From contig NC_037254.1 in the NCBI RefSeq assembly GCF_000002425.4, forward strand, positions 5,969,053-6,033,052: a stretch of 64,000 bases of DNA, read 5' to 3'. The stretch is from Physcomitrium patens (Eukaryota > Streptophyta > Bryopsida > Funariales > Funariaceae). A program made the position numbers and the translations under genes. The notes beneath the pieces are model-generated. The model was not told the origin of the DNA. It saw only the letters and a program-made list of their open reading frames with translations, and ran no database searches. Below, one piece after another: positions 11,322 through 23,670 of this stretch. The first letter of the stretch is position 1, and every line of letters starts with the position of its first letter.

Positions 11322-12400
11322 GAAGCGGGGACGAGTAGGGTGGCGGTGGAGGTGCGGCGAAGAATAAGAGCATAGATCCACCAAGGGGGAACGGTAAGAC
11401 TAGGATTGTGCATATGCGTGGATGTTGTGAGAGCGCCGAAGATGGCGGCATTGTTCACGAGCGCGATCGGGTTGTGGAGCGTGCGCCCTGGAAAGAAGCA
11501 CGTCGCAAGCTCCAGGGTCGGAGGGTGGGGCAGCGGGGTGAAAGAAAGGGAAGCGGTTGGAGGGCGGGTCGTGGTGAGTGACGATGGAAGTTGTGGGCAT
11601 TGGAGGGGAGCGGTTGTAGATGTCACGCCCGCGGCACATGGGAGCCTGAGGTGTGGCATGCAGCCATGCAGGCCAGTCAACGGCGGACGAGAGGACGCAG
11701 CGTTGGCTTGTGCATTTGGCTGGTAGTGGTGCTCCAGTTGGGAGGTTGGTGGCAGGCAGCAGAATGTAGCACCACAGCGGGGCAAAAGGCCAGAGTGTAA
11801 TAATATGTAAACTCCAGGGAGAGCATTTGAGAAACATTTTTTTTTATAAAATTGATAGTGAAAAGCAGGAATAGATTTTGAAATGAAGGTCACTCGAGTA
11901 TTTGGGGCAGGGCGAGTGCAGGCTGGGTGTGTTCGGATTTGGAGGTGAGCGTTTGGAGAGATGAATGATGCGGTGGCTTGAAATGGGGAGGGTATGTGTG
12001 TCTGGTGCTTGAGGCAGAGTTGGCGGTCGATTTGGTAATGAATGGTGCGGCATGCACACGTTGTCGGGCATGGGATATGCTGTTACTGGGATTTCATAGT
12101 TTTCTGATCATTGGACAAGCTGCCCTCAAGATACAGTGGGGTCTGAGCCTGTGCATGCATGAGGTGAACTGGTGCTGGTGTATGATGAGTCTTGTCTGTT
12201 GAAATGGTTTGGAACTGAGAGAACTAGTGGGTGTGTGTGTAAGATGGAATATATCTATTCTTGTGATTGTGTGGAAATGTGTACATAGTGAGGATAAGTA
12301 TGACAAAGCTGCACATTCCGAATGAATATTGAGAAGGAATCGTTTTGTGACGTGAAATTAAAATAAGTAGTGAAAACCGTTAGTACGTTTTTCGTCTTGA
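11322..12400 (+). other. Probable 3' UTR and 3' flank of the cyclin gene
   Basis: Directly after the cyclin stop the plus strand stays G/T-rich and C-poor, as in the cyclin introns, until roughly 12,300. Composition then drifts to AT-rich spacer. No coding frame of a recognisable family is present. Open frames on the minus strand (for example 11,893-11,225) are proline- and serine-rich artefacts of the G/T-rich strand. A polyadenylation site cannot be fixed; A/T-rich candidates occur near 11,800-11,860 and 12,340-12,370. Confidence 0.4.
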
Positions 12401-14337
12401 AATGTGATATTTTACCTTGCTTCAGCTGTGCACTTGTCCCCTTTAGATTTTACTTGTGGCTTGCATTAGAGTTTCTATGGAAGTTCTGTTACAGATGCAC
12501 TGACAGCCGAAAGTTGTAAGAGATTGTCCTTAGTCTTCTCCCAGATAGTGACATTGATTTGCTGTCACTGTGGGTCGCTCAGCTATTTATGTAGGCGTTC
12601 AATATTGTTTTGTGGGCCTTGCAGACATGCATTGTAGTGGATGTGTTATTGGTAATCCAAGTTTTTTTGGAGCGGCTGTTTGCGATAAGATTAGACCTCT
12701 TACTTAACTTTTTGTGAACTGGTTTAGACAGACTCCCATTAATATTCCAGTGATCATTAGGAAGAGGATTGATGAATTTTTCATGCCAGATGTTTGAGCT
12801 ATTTTTGTTTAGTCAATGAGAAACCTTAATTGGACCACTCTTCTTTTCTTCTATTGATAGTACCAGATTTGTTACTGTAAGTTGGATGGTTGCTTCTTGC
12901 AGGATATGGTTCTTAGATTTATTACTTATTTTCTATTGTGCTTAAGTGGCGTATGGTGTGTTTCAGAGAACAGCATTGCTAAATTCAGTCGTTCGCATTC
13001 AAATACTAATCGTGGATTGGCCAAGTTGGAAAAGTGAGGTACTCAGTAATTTTACATGTAAGGACAAGATGAGGTGGTCATAGGTTAAGAGTTGTGTTGC
13101 AGGTCCTTGGTTAGAATATGTGACAAAGAGTTTGTATAGATGCGGTACTTTATATTTTAGGTGAGGTTTGGACAATACGGTGAAGATAGTGTGGTGATGA
13201 TAAGCTAATTACATTTCTGTGATGTTAACGACATTTGTAATTTTAGGTGGCGACCCAAGAATTATTACTGACTTTGATTCTAAAGGAAATAAGTTGCTGA
13301 AGTGATGAAATTAAGTCTTTGATAGTTAAATTAATTAGAAAAAAGAAAAACTCTCGTTAAGAGATTGTGTTTAATTAAATTTTTATTGGTATTTGAAATA
13401 GAAGTGTTTCTTCATTGTTTTATGAAGTTTGCAAGTGTTCGATATTCTTTTGTTGATAAACTGCATTTTATAAATTTGAAGTAGTAGAATGGTATGTTTT
13501 GATGATATATTGTGATTAAACAAGTACGTGGTGTGCTTATATAAATTAACATTTGTAACAGTCCAATGTAGAATTAAGAAAGAGAGTCAAATGGTTTGGT
13601 TTGGATATCATTTACAACCACACAGAGTGTTGTAAAAGTTTTTGAGTACTATGTCTTAAAAAGTGATGATATCAAATCATTCCATCAGAATCATCTACTT
13701 TGAGATAAGATAAAACTCAATACCGGTATGAAGAGTTTTTGCTGATGCATCAACTTTGTTTGAGATTTCACATGACTTTAACACAATTTATAATAAAATC
13801 TTCATTAGTAACTAAGAAAGAGCTCAAAATAAACTTAAACATAAATCTTCAAGACTTTGCTTAGATCTAAATTAGAATAATAATTTAAGATTTGGAACAA
13901 ACTCTAATTTCTAGTTAATTGGTAAATAGATTTTTTAAAACAAATAATATAAAGGAGTACTATTTAAAAATTTTAATACTCCTAAATACTTGTTGTTTAC
14001 ACTAAAATCTTTGAGCATTTTCAATTCAAGAAAGTTATTACAAAACAAGATTTTTTAATTTATATTTGTTCATTGTAGCAACCAATAAGAACAAATTGCA
14101 AAGTTTTTGGTTTTATTCATCACAAAACAATGTCACACATGTTAAGAAAAATCTATTAACTTAACCATCTATGTATATTGTGAGAATCTATATAAAATGT
14201 AATCTATGATTGTTTATAATTCTAAGATTCTATATTTTATATGGATTTAGTTGATTTATAGGTATAAAATTATATGAAAGCCAAATAATTAATTTTAATA
14301 TTGTAATTTTTATTAATGTATTAAATGATATTAAATC

Positions 14338-14341
<4 letters not shown>

Positions 14342-14387
<46 letters not shown>
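14342..14387. repeat. TA dinucleotide microsatellite, 46 bp
   Basis: An uninterrupted TA alternation about 46 bases long lies in very AT-rich spacer. Confidence 0.95.
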
Positions 14388-14389
<2 letters not shown>

Positions 14390-14672
14390 CTAGTAGAATT
14401 TTATCTAACTTAGTATACTATCAAGATGGATTAGAAGATAAAAAAAAAATAATGTTATAATTAAAATATTTGTACAATTATATTTTCTATTTTAAAATAA
14501 TAATTTATAATTAAAGTTGATATGTCCAAATACATTGTTAAATTAAATTATTAAAAATAATTGTTTTAGTTTATCTTTTAAAAATTATATTAAAAAGTAT
14601 TAAAAATATATTTATTAATTTTACTAAAAATACTTATATTTTTAAATTTAAACTTTAAAATTCTAAAACTTA

Positions 14673-14678
<6 letters not shown>

Positions 14679-14709
<31 letters not shown>
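14679..14709. repeat. TA dinucleotide microsatellite
   Basis: A second TA run of about 30 bases, some 300 bases after the first. Confidence 0.9.
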
Positions 14710-14711
<2 letters not shown>

Positions 14712-15438
14712 TGCATAATAATTATTATTAAAATAGTAATTATAGACCATCACTTATCTATTATAATTATACATATATAAATTATATTATAGAAGAAGAA
14801 AGTGGTAAGCAACAGATGTCAAATTCTCTATAGCTGCTAGATTGCTTTTAGATGCTTCAATTGTAATTTCAATTATAATGATTATTTCATTTCACCATTT
14901 TTTTGTTTAAACCATATGTAGAAATATGTATAAATTTAGGTCAATATTTATATGTCTGATTTTTATTGAAATTGTGATTAATTGTACAAACAATTGACTG
15001 TCAAATGTTAGTTGATTTAAAATATTTATGTAGATGGACAATCTACTCAAATTCTCTTGAATTTTATTACAATTAAGTGAATGCAATTGGTGGCACAAAG
15101 TTGGGAGTAAAATTTTTATGCCATTTTTTTTTTAATCAAATATTTTTATATTTTTTTATAAATATTGGTTGTTAATATTTTATTAAAAATTATTTGTTTT
15201 TGATTTGGTATGTGCTACAAGTAATAGTAGAACAACATGTAGCTCTCTTCATTACATGTAGCTAGATAGAATTTGATTTTTTTATTGACTCATTTTAATC
15301 TTTGTTGATTTGCCAATAGAGTTACATTCCATTCAAACAAGATTTTGTAAATCAAATATTTCAATTAAACTTCTAATAAGATTTTATTTTTGATATATTT
15401 AAATTTATACATATTTTTTATTATAAATTATATAATAT

Positions 15439-15879
15439 TATTATGGATATACTTACAATTATCTAGATAATATGAATAGATAGAAATAGGTAAAAGTAGA
15501 TTAATTTAATAATATTTGGTGGAAAAGCTTCCTAAAAGCTTCATAGAAGCTAATGATATGGCGCACTTATAGAAAACTTGCTTTACAAGTTAAGACATGT
15601 ATCTTGCAAATTTGACATGTGTTGGAAGTCCTATAGAACATTGCTACATAACTCTTAAATAGATAGTATATATAGAGATAAGAATAAAATCTTCTTTATT
15701 CTTCTCAACTTCTTTCTTGCTTCTAGTCTAATTTCAAGAGTCTTTAGTTTCCTAGCCTTTGGCAATAGCCATTGTACTTTTTGATTGAATATATTTACTT
15801 TCTTATTTTTAATTTATCATTTCTTTTTGATTTATTTTTTACTTATTTATGTATCTTCTTTGAGTTCTTATACTTGATA
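15439..15879 (+). repeat. A1 5' LTR
   Basis: The start aligns with the family A LTR start in A2 and A3 (TGTCATGGATA, here with two C/G-to-T/A changes), and the end aligns with the CTTTGATA/CTTTGACA end of A3 and A4. At about 441 bp it is shorter than the 527-549 bp of A2 and A3 because a central block is missing. It carries the family's shared words AAGTTAAGACA and TTTCAAGAGTCTTTAGT. Confidence 0.75.
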
Positions 15880-16079
15880 GATTGACAAGAGTACTAATAC
15901 ATAGTTCTTACATTGTTTTTAGAAGTGAGTAGATTATTCCTCTTCTATTATTGTATTTCAAAGGTTGCAGACTAACTACCTTGAACTAATATTTTTTGAC
16001 ACTAATTTTTTCTTTACAGAGAATAGATTAATCCTTCTAGAAGTTCTCATTTGATATTAGAAGTTATAGATTATCCTTT

Positions 16080-17110
16080 TCTAATTTGACTTATAGATTT
16101 ATTAAATTATTTGAAATCGAAAGAAAAATTATAGATGCTATACTTGGCAGAAGTGAGAATAGCTTTGCAACTATTACAAATCTTCATGATCTTGTCAATA
16201 CTCTTAAGGTGGAAATTTCATGCATCACCAATGCCAACCACAAAAGTACTATTCCTATATCTATGAAAGAAGTCTAAAATCTATGCTAAGAAGTTACATA
16301 GTTGAGAGAAGCAAGTAGATTGACCTCACAACAAAATTTGAGAAGTCTTACTTTTATAAGCATGAGAGAGACAAAGATTAGTATGCCTAAAAAGTTTAAT
16401 GGAACAAGATCAAATTTTCAAGGATTTTTGCAACAAGTCAAGTTCTATCTAAGATTTCATTTTTTCTAATATTCTAATGAATTTATTGAAGTTGGATTCA
16501 TAGATCCACTTCTATTTGAGAGCATTCTTTCTTAGTTTGCATGTTTGATAGTAAAAGATTCATGGATCCTTTATGATTTAAATTCATTCTTAAAAGTATT
16601 TACAACCACATTCAAAGAAAGTATTTGAAAAAAATAGCAAAGATCAAGCTTTTATCTTTACAATAAGGATTACAATTAGCTACCACATATATTGTTGAAT
16701 TTTAAAATCTTGCTTTTGATATGGATTAGAATGACAAAGCCTTTATTAATCAGTTTTAATATGGATTAAATGATAATATCAAAGATTTATTATTAATAAT
16801 ACTAAAAATAGATTATTTAAAATAATTTATTACTTAAGCCATTGCATGTAACAATCAATTATTAAAAAGGTATCAAAAACAAAGATTTGGATGGAGTAGA
16901 ATAAATCAAGTAATGACAACAGCTCCTAAGTTTTCAAAAATTTATTTGTTAAGGTTATAACTAGTGGAAATTGATATGGCATATTTTAAACTCTTACTAA
17001 AAAGAAAAGTTTGAACATTGTCAAGAGGATTTGTATCTATATTGTAGAAAAACTAAGCATATTACTCAACATTGTCCAAAAAAATAATGTAATTATAAAA
17101 TAATGAGCAT
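16080..17110 (+). pseudogene. A1 gag, decayed nucleocapsid protein
   Basis: Gag would package element RNA in virus-like particles. The reading starts near 16,086 with a stretch matching A3's gag (shared word GRSENSFATI against NRSENRFATI in A3). It continues with frequent stops to a zinc knuckle at about 17,029-17,085 reading Y-L-Y-C-R-K-T-K-H-I-T-Q-H-C. The spacing fits CX2CX4HX4C, with the first Cys changed to Tyr (TGT to TAT). In A2 the second Cys is the one lost, so the ancestral motif was complete. Non-functional. Confidence 0.7.
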
Positions 17111-17209
17111 AGTTGCTAAAAAAGACAATGTATCAAAAAACGAGTTTTTTCAGCTATAATAGAGACCATGCAATTGAAATCATGTATAATATCTAATAAA
17201 TATTTTATT

Positions 17210-20200
17210 TTATTTTTAGATCCTCCATCTTATTTTACAATAGATGTATATTTAGAACCTAAAAATTACAAAGTCTTTGCCTTATTAGATTGAAGAGCCT
17301 CATCTTGTTTCATAAGTAAAGATTTTGTCAAAAAATATAAAATATTTTTTGTCAAGAAAATTACATCTATATACATAAAATTCATAGATGGTTGTTTGTT
17401 GTATTTTAGAAATATTATTAATGAGACTATTTTTTTAGATGTAGCAATTAAATATCATAATAGCATAGTAATATTTAATGTGATAAGATCTCTCTTCAAT
17501 CCATTTATTTTAGGATTATCATGGTTAAAAAAATTATGATTTTTAAATAGATTTGATTTTTTATAACCTTCACTTTTCTTATATTTTAATCAAGTTTTTT
17601 TGTTAATTAAGTAAAAATACTTAAGTCTAATATATTCAAACTCCTATTAGTAGGTGCAAGAATTTTTATACATGCAACAAAAAAATATTCATATTTTGTT
17701 ACATATGCCATATCTATTTTTAATGATAAAAAGATATCAAGTGATATTTTTAGGTAATATTAAGATTTTTAATTTTTTTTTGAAAATAAAAATATAGATA
17801 TTTTTGTAAAATATTGATCCTATGATTATTCAATTGATCTTTAAGAAAGAGCTCAATTGCCATTTGAACTAATCTTTAGCTTATCATAAAATGAATTAGT
17901 TGCATTCAAGGAGTATATTGACAAGAACTTGAGTAAAAACTCCATTTGTCATTCAAAATCTCAATTAGGAGCTTCTAAATTTTTTGTAAAACAAATGGAT
18001 GGATCTTCATGGATGTGCGTAGACTATTGAGGACTTAATAAGATCACCATCAACAAAAGGTATCCTTTATCTTTGATTTCAAGATTTTTTGATTAATTCA
18101 ATTAAGCAAAGATCTATTCAAAAATAGATTTACAAGAGACATACAAATAAATATACATTAAAAAGGAGATGAATAGAAAATTGTATTTTAAACCAAATAT
18201 GGACATTTCAAATATAACATCATATTGTTTGGACTCACAAATGTACCAACTATATTTTAATATCTAATGAATAAATTTTTTAGTAATTTTCTTGATGACT
18301 TAGTTGTTTATTATCTAAACATCTTAATCTAATCTAAAAATATTGAAGAACATGAACTTTATGTTTGTCGTGTATTACAAAAATTAAGAGATGAAGGATA
18401 ATATATAAAGTTACAAAAGTATATATTCTACACTATTCCACTTGACTTCTTAGGATACATCATTTGAAATGATGGTCTTATGATAGATCCTAAGAAAGTT
18501 CAAACTATTATGGATTAAAAGATTTCAAAAATAATTAGAGATGTGTAATATTTTTTTATTATTTATTAATTATTACTAGATCTTCATGAAGAATCTTTTT
18601 TAAGTTGGGACTCTTCTTATATATCAAATATGTAAAGACAAGTTTGAGTAGAGAAAAGAAGCTAAAGTATCTTTTGAAGCCTTGAAGATAACATTTATTT
18701 CTACACCAATCATGTATTGCATCAAATTTTTGAAGGCATTCTTTATAAAAACAAACACATCAAATTTTGCTATGGATGCAATTTTGTCACATATGAAAGC
18801 ATATGACAAGCTCCACCTAATAGCTTTTCATTGCAAGAAATTTTTAGTATCTAAGATTAACTACAAGATCCACAATAAAGAACTTCTTATAATCATGGAT
18901 TCATTTTAAGAATGACATCATTATTTAGAAGATATTTTTAGTCTAATTATTGTATATACAGATTACAAGAACTTTAAGTACTTCATATTGGCATGTGTTT
19001 TGAATCATTACCAAGCTTGTTGAAATGTGTCTTTATCAAGATTAGTTATTGATTTGAAAAATAATAAGGTTTATTAAATATTTTTTATAGATATTTGTAT
19101 GTTGTATCAAAAGAAGAAAGTGTAGATTTTAATCAATAAAGAATGATTTTCTTGAAGTCAGAGCATTATCATCTTGAGTAATGAAATCTATATTGATTAT
19201 CAACTCATCTTTTTTCAAGCAAGTTCAATCAAGTATATCATCTAATCTTCTTGTTCATGGTATTAAGAATAATTCTTTTAAGTTTCATAATACTTCTAAG
19301 TTTGAATTTAGAAACAATCCATTTTATTTTGAGATAGAATTATACATTCTAAAAGGCAAAGCATGATTACATATTCTTTAAGCTTGTCATGACTTTCTTG
19401 CAACCAAATATTTTGGATACAACAAGACTTTAGAGCTAATATCTAAAGATTTTTAGTGGCCTCAAATATAAAAAGTATTTAAAGACTTTGTACAATCATT
19501 TGATATTTATTTAAGATCAAAAACTCCTAATCATTGATTTTATAGACTTCTTTAGGCATTACCTATTCCAAAACAATCATGATTTTTAATTTCTATAGGT
19601 TTTATTATGGATCTTTCAATCTCAAGTTTGTGTGATTTTATATTTATGATAGTAGATTATTTTATTAAGATGGCATATTTTATACTATATACAAAATCTA
19701 TTATATGTAAAGAGATAGCCATCTTTTTACATAAAAACATCTATCACTATCATAGATTATATAAGGATATTATATTCAATAAGAGGATTCAATTTGTATC
19801 AAGATTTAAAAAAATCCTCTTTAAGTTTCTAAAGATGGATATAAAGCTTTCTTTAACTTTTCATCTTCAAAATGATAGACAAATGGAGTATGTAAATCAA
19901 ATTTTGGAGTAGTATTTAAGATGAACTATCAACTACCAATAAGATGATTGGACAACTTTTTTGCCATTGATAAATTTTGCTTATAATAATATGATATATT
20001 CTTTTATATAATTTTTTAAAATTATAGTTATCATCTATAATTTAATTCTTTTAATTTTTTAAAAGTTAATAATCTTATAGATGAAGATTTGATATTTTTT
20101 TTTTTTTTTAATCTAAGGTCTATAAAACTATGAAGGCACAATTAAAATAAGCCAAGAATAACAAAAGACCAATGCAAATATCTATCTCTAGGACTGATCT

Positions 20201-20625
20201 CAATTCTATGTTGGTAACAAGATATGGTTATTTTATTACAATATCAAGACTAGCTGCTCTTGTGACAAATTGGATTATATTATGCTTTAATTATTTTCTA
20301 TTTGTCAATAAATCAATCCTATTATCTATTGATTAAATCAATTAAAGTCTATGAAGATCCATCTTGTATTCCACATGACTTTTTTTGACCCATATAAGAT
20401 ACATAATATCTTAAGAAGTAGAAAAATGCTATTTCTTCCTATAGAAGTGAATAATAATAAAGAATTTGAAGTAGAAAAAGTCTTAGGCTCAAGGCAATAT
20501 CAAAATAGGTTGAAATATTTTATTCATTAGCATAGATAAAATATTAATGAACGCACATAGAAGCCAATAAAGAATCTTACAAATAGAATAAAGAAAGTTG
20601 AGGCTTTTTATTGATAATATCTATT
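17210..20625 (+). pseudogene. A1 pol: protease, RT, RNase H, integrase and chromodomain, decayed
   Basis: Protease: LLD followed by a stop and RAS at about 17,280-17,300, the remnant of the LLDSGAS active site seen intact in A2, with ILGLSWLKK near 17,510. RT spans about 17,850-18,540; the catalytic YLDD reads YLNI near 18,310. RNase H lies near 18,660-19,000 (EIDTSDF-type block). The integrase core is at 19,600-19,990, with VDYFIKMAYF and a degenerate RQMEYVNQ block. The chromodomain at about 20,455-20,620 begins EFEVEKVLGSRQYQN. Stops are spread throughout, mostly TAA or TAG at positions that are Gln in the other copies. Non-functional. Confidence 0.75.
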
Positions 20626-21186
20626 AATACCAAGATAAAAGATAATAAATCTTTGCTATAAATGAATTGTAGTTTAGAAAATATTGCATCCAATTTACTA
20701 TCCTTATTTTTAGTTTTTATATATTTGTAGAACTAAATGGATGAAAAACCAACAATCTGCAAAGTTAATTCAAGAGCCATTATTTATTGACTTATTGGAC
20801 AAGATAATGCAATTATCATAGCCTTTAAGATGACATAATCAAGATGAAGACTTTTAAAAATGTTATGTTTTTCTTCAAATAGATAGCAAGATACAATATG
20901 TTTGATATCATGATCTTAGAAGAAACTTCCAATGTTTGGTGATTTTATTAGAGATAAGAATAATTCTTGATGGTATTATAAATGTTTTGTTTGAAGGATG
21001 TTACAGAGGCTTCAATAATGATTAAATAACAAGGTGATCTTTACATCTTGAAATGAAATATTATCAATGGTTAAGAAGGCCTATCAACTACCTTTAAAGA
21101 AAACAATAATAAAAATATGTGACAAATACAATTTGTTGCATTTTAGACTTCTTGAACATGTGATTGTTGTTCCTTGTGGAACTTCT

Positions 21187-21487
21187 TTTTAGATGGATAT
21201 ACCTATAGTTACTTAGATAATTTAAATAGATAGAAATCAATAAAATATATTAATTTGATAATATTTTATGGAAAAGCTTCTTAGAAGCTTTATAAACATA
21301 GTTTTATTTTTATACATATCTATAAGTTATTAATAGGTTAAAAACTTAGCAAAAAAATTAGCCACATATTACATGTATTAATAGCTTGTGATATAGGTTA
21401 ACAATGTAAAACTTGTAGAAAACTTGCCTTGCAAGTTAAGACATTTGTCTTGCAAATTAGATATGTGTTGGAGGTCCTATTGAACAA
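21187..21487 (+). repeat. A1 3' LTR, first part
   Basis: It begins with a decayed TGTCATGGATA and follows the family A LTR up to the words GTTGGAGGTCCTATTGAAC, where a family B LTR begins abruptly. The rest of this LTR resumes at 25,444. Confidence 0.75.
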
Positions 21488-23281
21488 TGTCATATTACAT
21501 GAAGTTTACTTGAGAATGCATCAGATATCTAGTTGTGGAAAGAAAAATGAAACTTGTAAGAAGATGATCTTAATAATTCTAATAGAATCTTAAAGAAACT
21601 TCAATTAAATTATAATAATATTAATTAATCTTTAACTAAATCCAAAAAGAGTTTAAAAACTTACAAAAGAAATATGAAAAAACAATAAATTCACCTAAAT
21701 AAAATATATATAATATAAAAATCTTAAAGAAATATAAAATAATAGATACCTTAATTGAATCCTAATAAAGTCCTAATATAACCTTCAAAAAATCTTAATA
21801 AAATCTTAAACCACTTCTAATCAAATTTGAAACCAGATCCTAATAAAATTCTAATGAAATTCTATTTAAATTCTAATTAGATTTTAATAAAATCTTAAAT
21901 AAATTTTAAGTAAATTCTAAAATTTTTAAATTAAATTCTAAATCTTAATCAAATGTTAAATAAATCCTAAATCCTAATCAAATCCTAAATCAAATCTTAA
22001 GAAAATTTCAATTAAATCTTAGTCAAATTATAATAAAATTTTATATTCTAATAAAATTTTAAATCTTAAATCAATCCTAATTAAATCCTAATCAAATTCT
22101 AATTAAATATTAAAACTTAATAAAATCATAAATCTTAATTCTTAACCAAATTTTAAATCATATCCTAAGAAAATTCTAACCAAACCCTAGATCCTAAACC
22201 AATCTTAATTAATCTTTAATTAAATCTTAAATCTTAAATAGATTCTTAACAAATCCTATAGTAAATTAAAAATTCAATGATTAATTCTTAAATCTTTGAT
22301 TTTGGCTCAAATTTTCTAAAATTTAAAACAACTAAGTTAGCAACAAGCACAAAACATTTGAAAAAGATTGCACATACCAATTGCAAGAAAAGTTTTTAAA
22401 ACCTTACAATTATTGGCTGCTCTTCTTTCTTGACTTGAATATTGATCTTTCAACAAAGTTTTCTACTTGTTGAACTGTTCAATTGCTCCAAAATATGGAT
22501 TGTGTATAGATATTTAAGTCTAAATTTATTTGATAAATTTTTTCTTCAATCAAATTTGTAGATATTGTTAGATTGTAAAATCCCTCGTTGATTCTAAATC
22601 TCAATTATCCAAGACCATAACCTACAAAAACTCTTACACTCTTCAATCTATTTTTTTGATTGATTTCAAATTTCTCACATGAATTTATAATAAGTATAAA
22701 AAAAAACTACCAAATTTTCATTTGTATATATACTACAAAACTTAATAAAATCTTCAAATTTATAAATGTATTTTTATTTTTTAAAATCGAAATCCACTAA
22801 GCACATCATTAAATTTGAAAATCCTTCAAAATATCAATATTAATTCAAATGATATAAAACTAACTATTAAAAATCTCTTCTCTAATTTTTTTCTTAAATC
22901 CCATTCTTTAATTGATAAAAGAATCCCAAAAACAGTGTAGGTGCTTGATTTTGTATCTCAGGGTCTAATTTCGACCCTAATTGGCAATCAATCTTCTTTG
23001 GTCATCAATTCTTATTTTTTTGAGATAATTTTTGCTAAAATAAAATTCTATCTATTTCTCATATATACTTACATTCTTTATTTTTCTAATCTATCTTATT
23101 TTACCTTATTTATGGCTATACAAAGTAAATAGAATCTATTTCATAAAAAAGAGTTTTAATACTATAAGTTTTTACTAACTACTTATCTTTTATGTATGTT
23201 TTTTTACTATATCTTTTTAATTAGATTCTTCTATGATAAAAAACTTTCTTTCTTCTTTCACTTAATGGTCGTGTTACTACA
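21488..23281 (-). repeat. B3 3' LTR (1,794 bp)
   Basis: On the minus strand it starts TGTAGTAACACG (TGTCATGTAGTAACAC if six more bases are included) and ends TAATATGACA. It contains the degenerate AATCCTAA minisatellite at about 21,590-22,260. Confidence 0.75.
21590..22260. repeat. AATCCTAA-type degenerate minisatellite inside the B3 3' LTR
   Basis: Dozens of imperfect units such as AATCCTAA, AAATCTTAA and AATCAAATCCTAA follow one another. Units of about 7, 11 and 12 bp alternate, and one patch reads AACCCTAGATCCTAAACC. In LTR sense the G-rich strand reads TTAGGATTTAGGATT, close to the plant telomere word TTTAGGG. Matching arrays lie in the other family B LTRs. Confidence 0.8.
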
Positions 23282-23317
23282 TGACATCCACTTCCCTTGA
23301 ATTTGTGCATCCTTTGG

Positions 23318-23670
23318 TATTATAATGTAATACAACTAATGAATAAAAGAGAGAAGAAAATATTATATTATAGATCTTATTTAAAATATTATGAAAAATT
23401 ATCTTAGAAATATAGATAATAGTTAAAAAGATAGTAAAACAAAAAGTGCTAATGCTGTTTTTTTCAAAAATAGGCTTCTACTTACTTTGTAGGGCCATAA
23501 ATAAGGCAAAACAAAGTAGATTGGATGATTAAATGATATAGGCATGTGTAGAAAAGAGTTAAGAGTAGATTTTAGCAAAATTTATCTTAAGAAGTTCAAA
23601 ATTGATATCCAAAGAGAATTCGTTATCAACTTGGATCAAAATCAAACTGTGAGGCAGGTTCACCATATTA
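23318..23670 (+). repeat. Inverted family B LTR fragment inside B3
   Basis: This 353-bp block is the first part of a family B LTR in plus orientation, and so the imperfect reverse complement of about 22,940-23,281. The shared words around GGCTTCTACTTACTTTGTAGGGCC and the opposing TTACTTTGTATAGCC pair across the two arms. It is cut at 23,670 by the start of the second B3 LTR. Confidence 0.75.

Larger units (their letters stand above)
12401..15438. other. AT-rich spacer, no gene seen
   Basis: GC content falls steadily through this stretch. No recognisable protein domain, LTR or RNA gene was found. It contains two long TA microsatellites. The right edge is the 5' LTR of element A1. Confidence 0.6.

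Noticed and set aside
11225..11893. 222-codon minus-strand frame after the cyclin stop
   Set aside because: It overlaps the last cyclin exon, is rich in Pro, Ser and His, and mirrors the G/T bias of the other strand. No family recognised.
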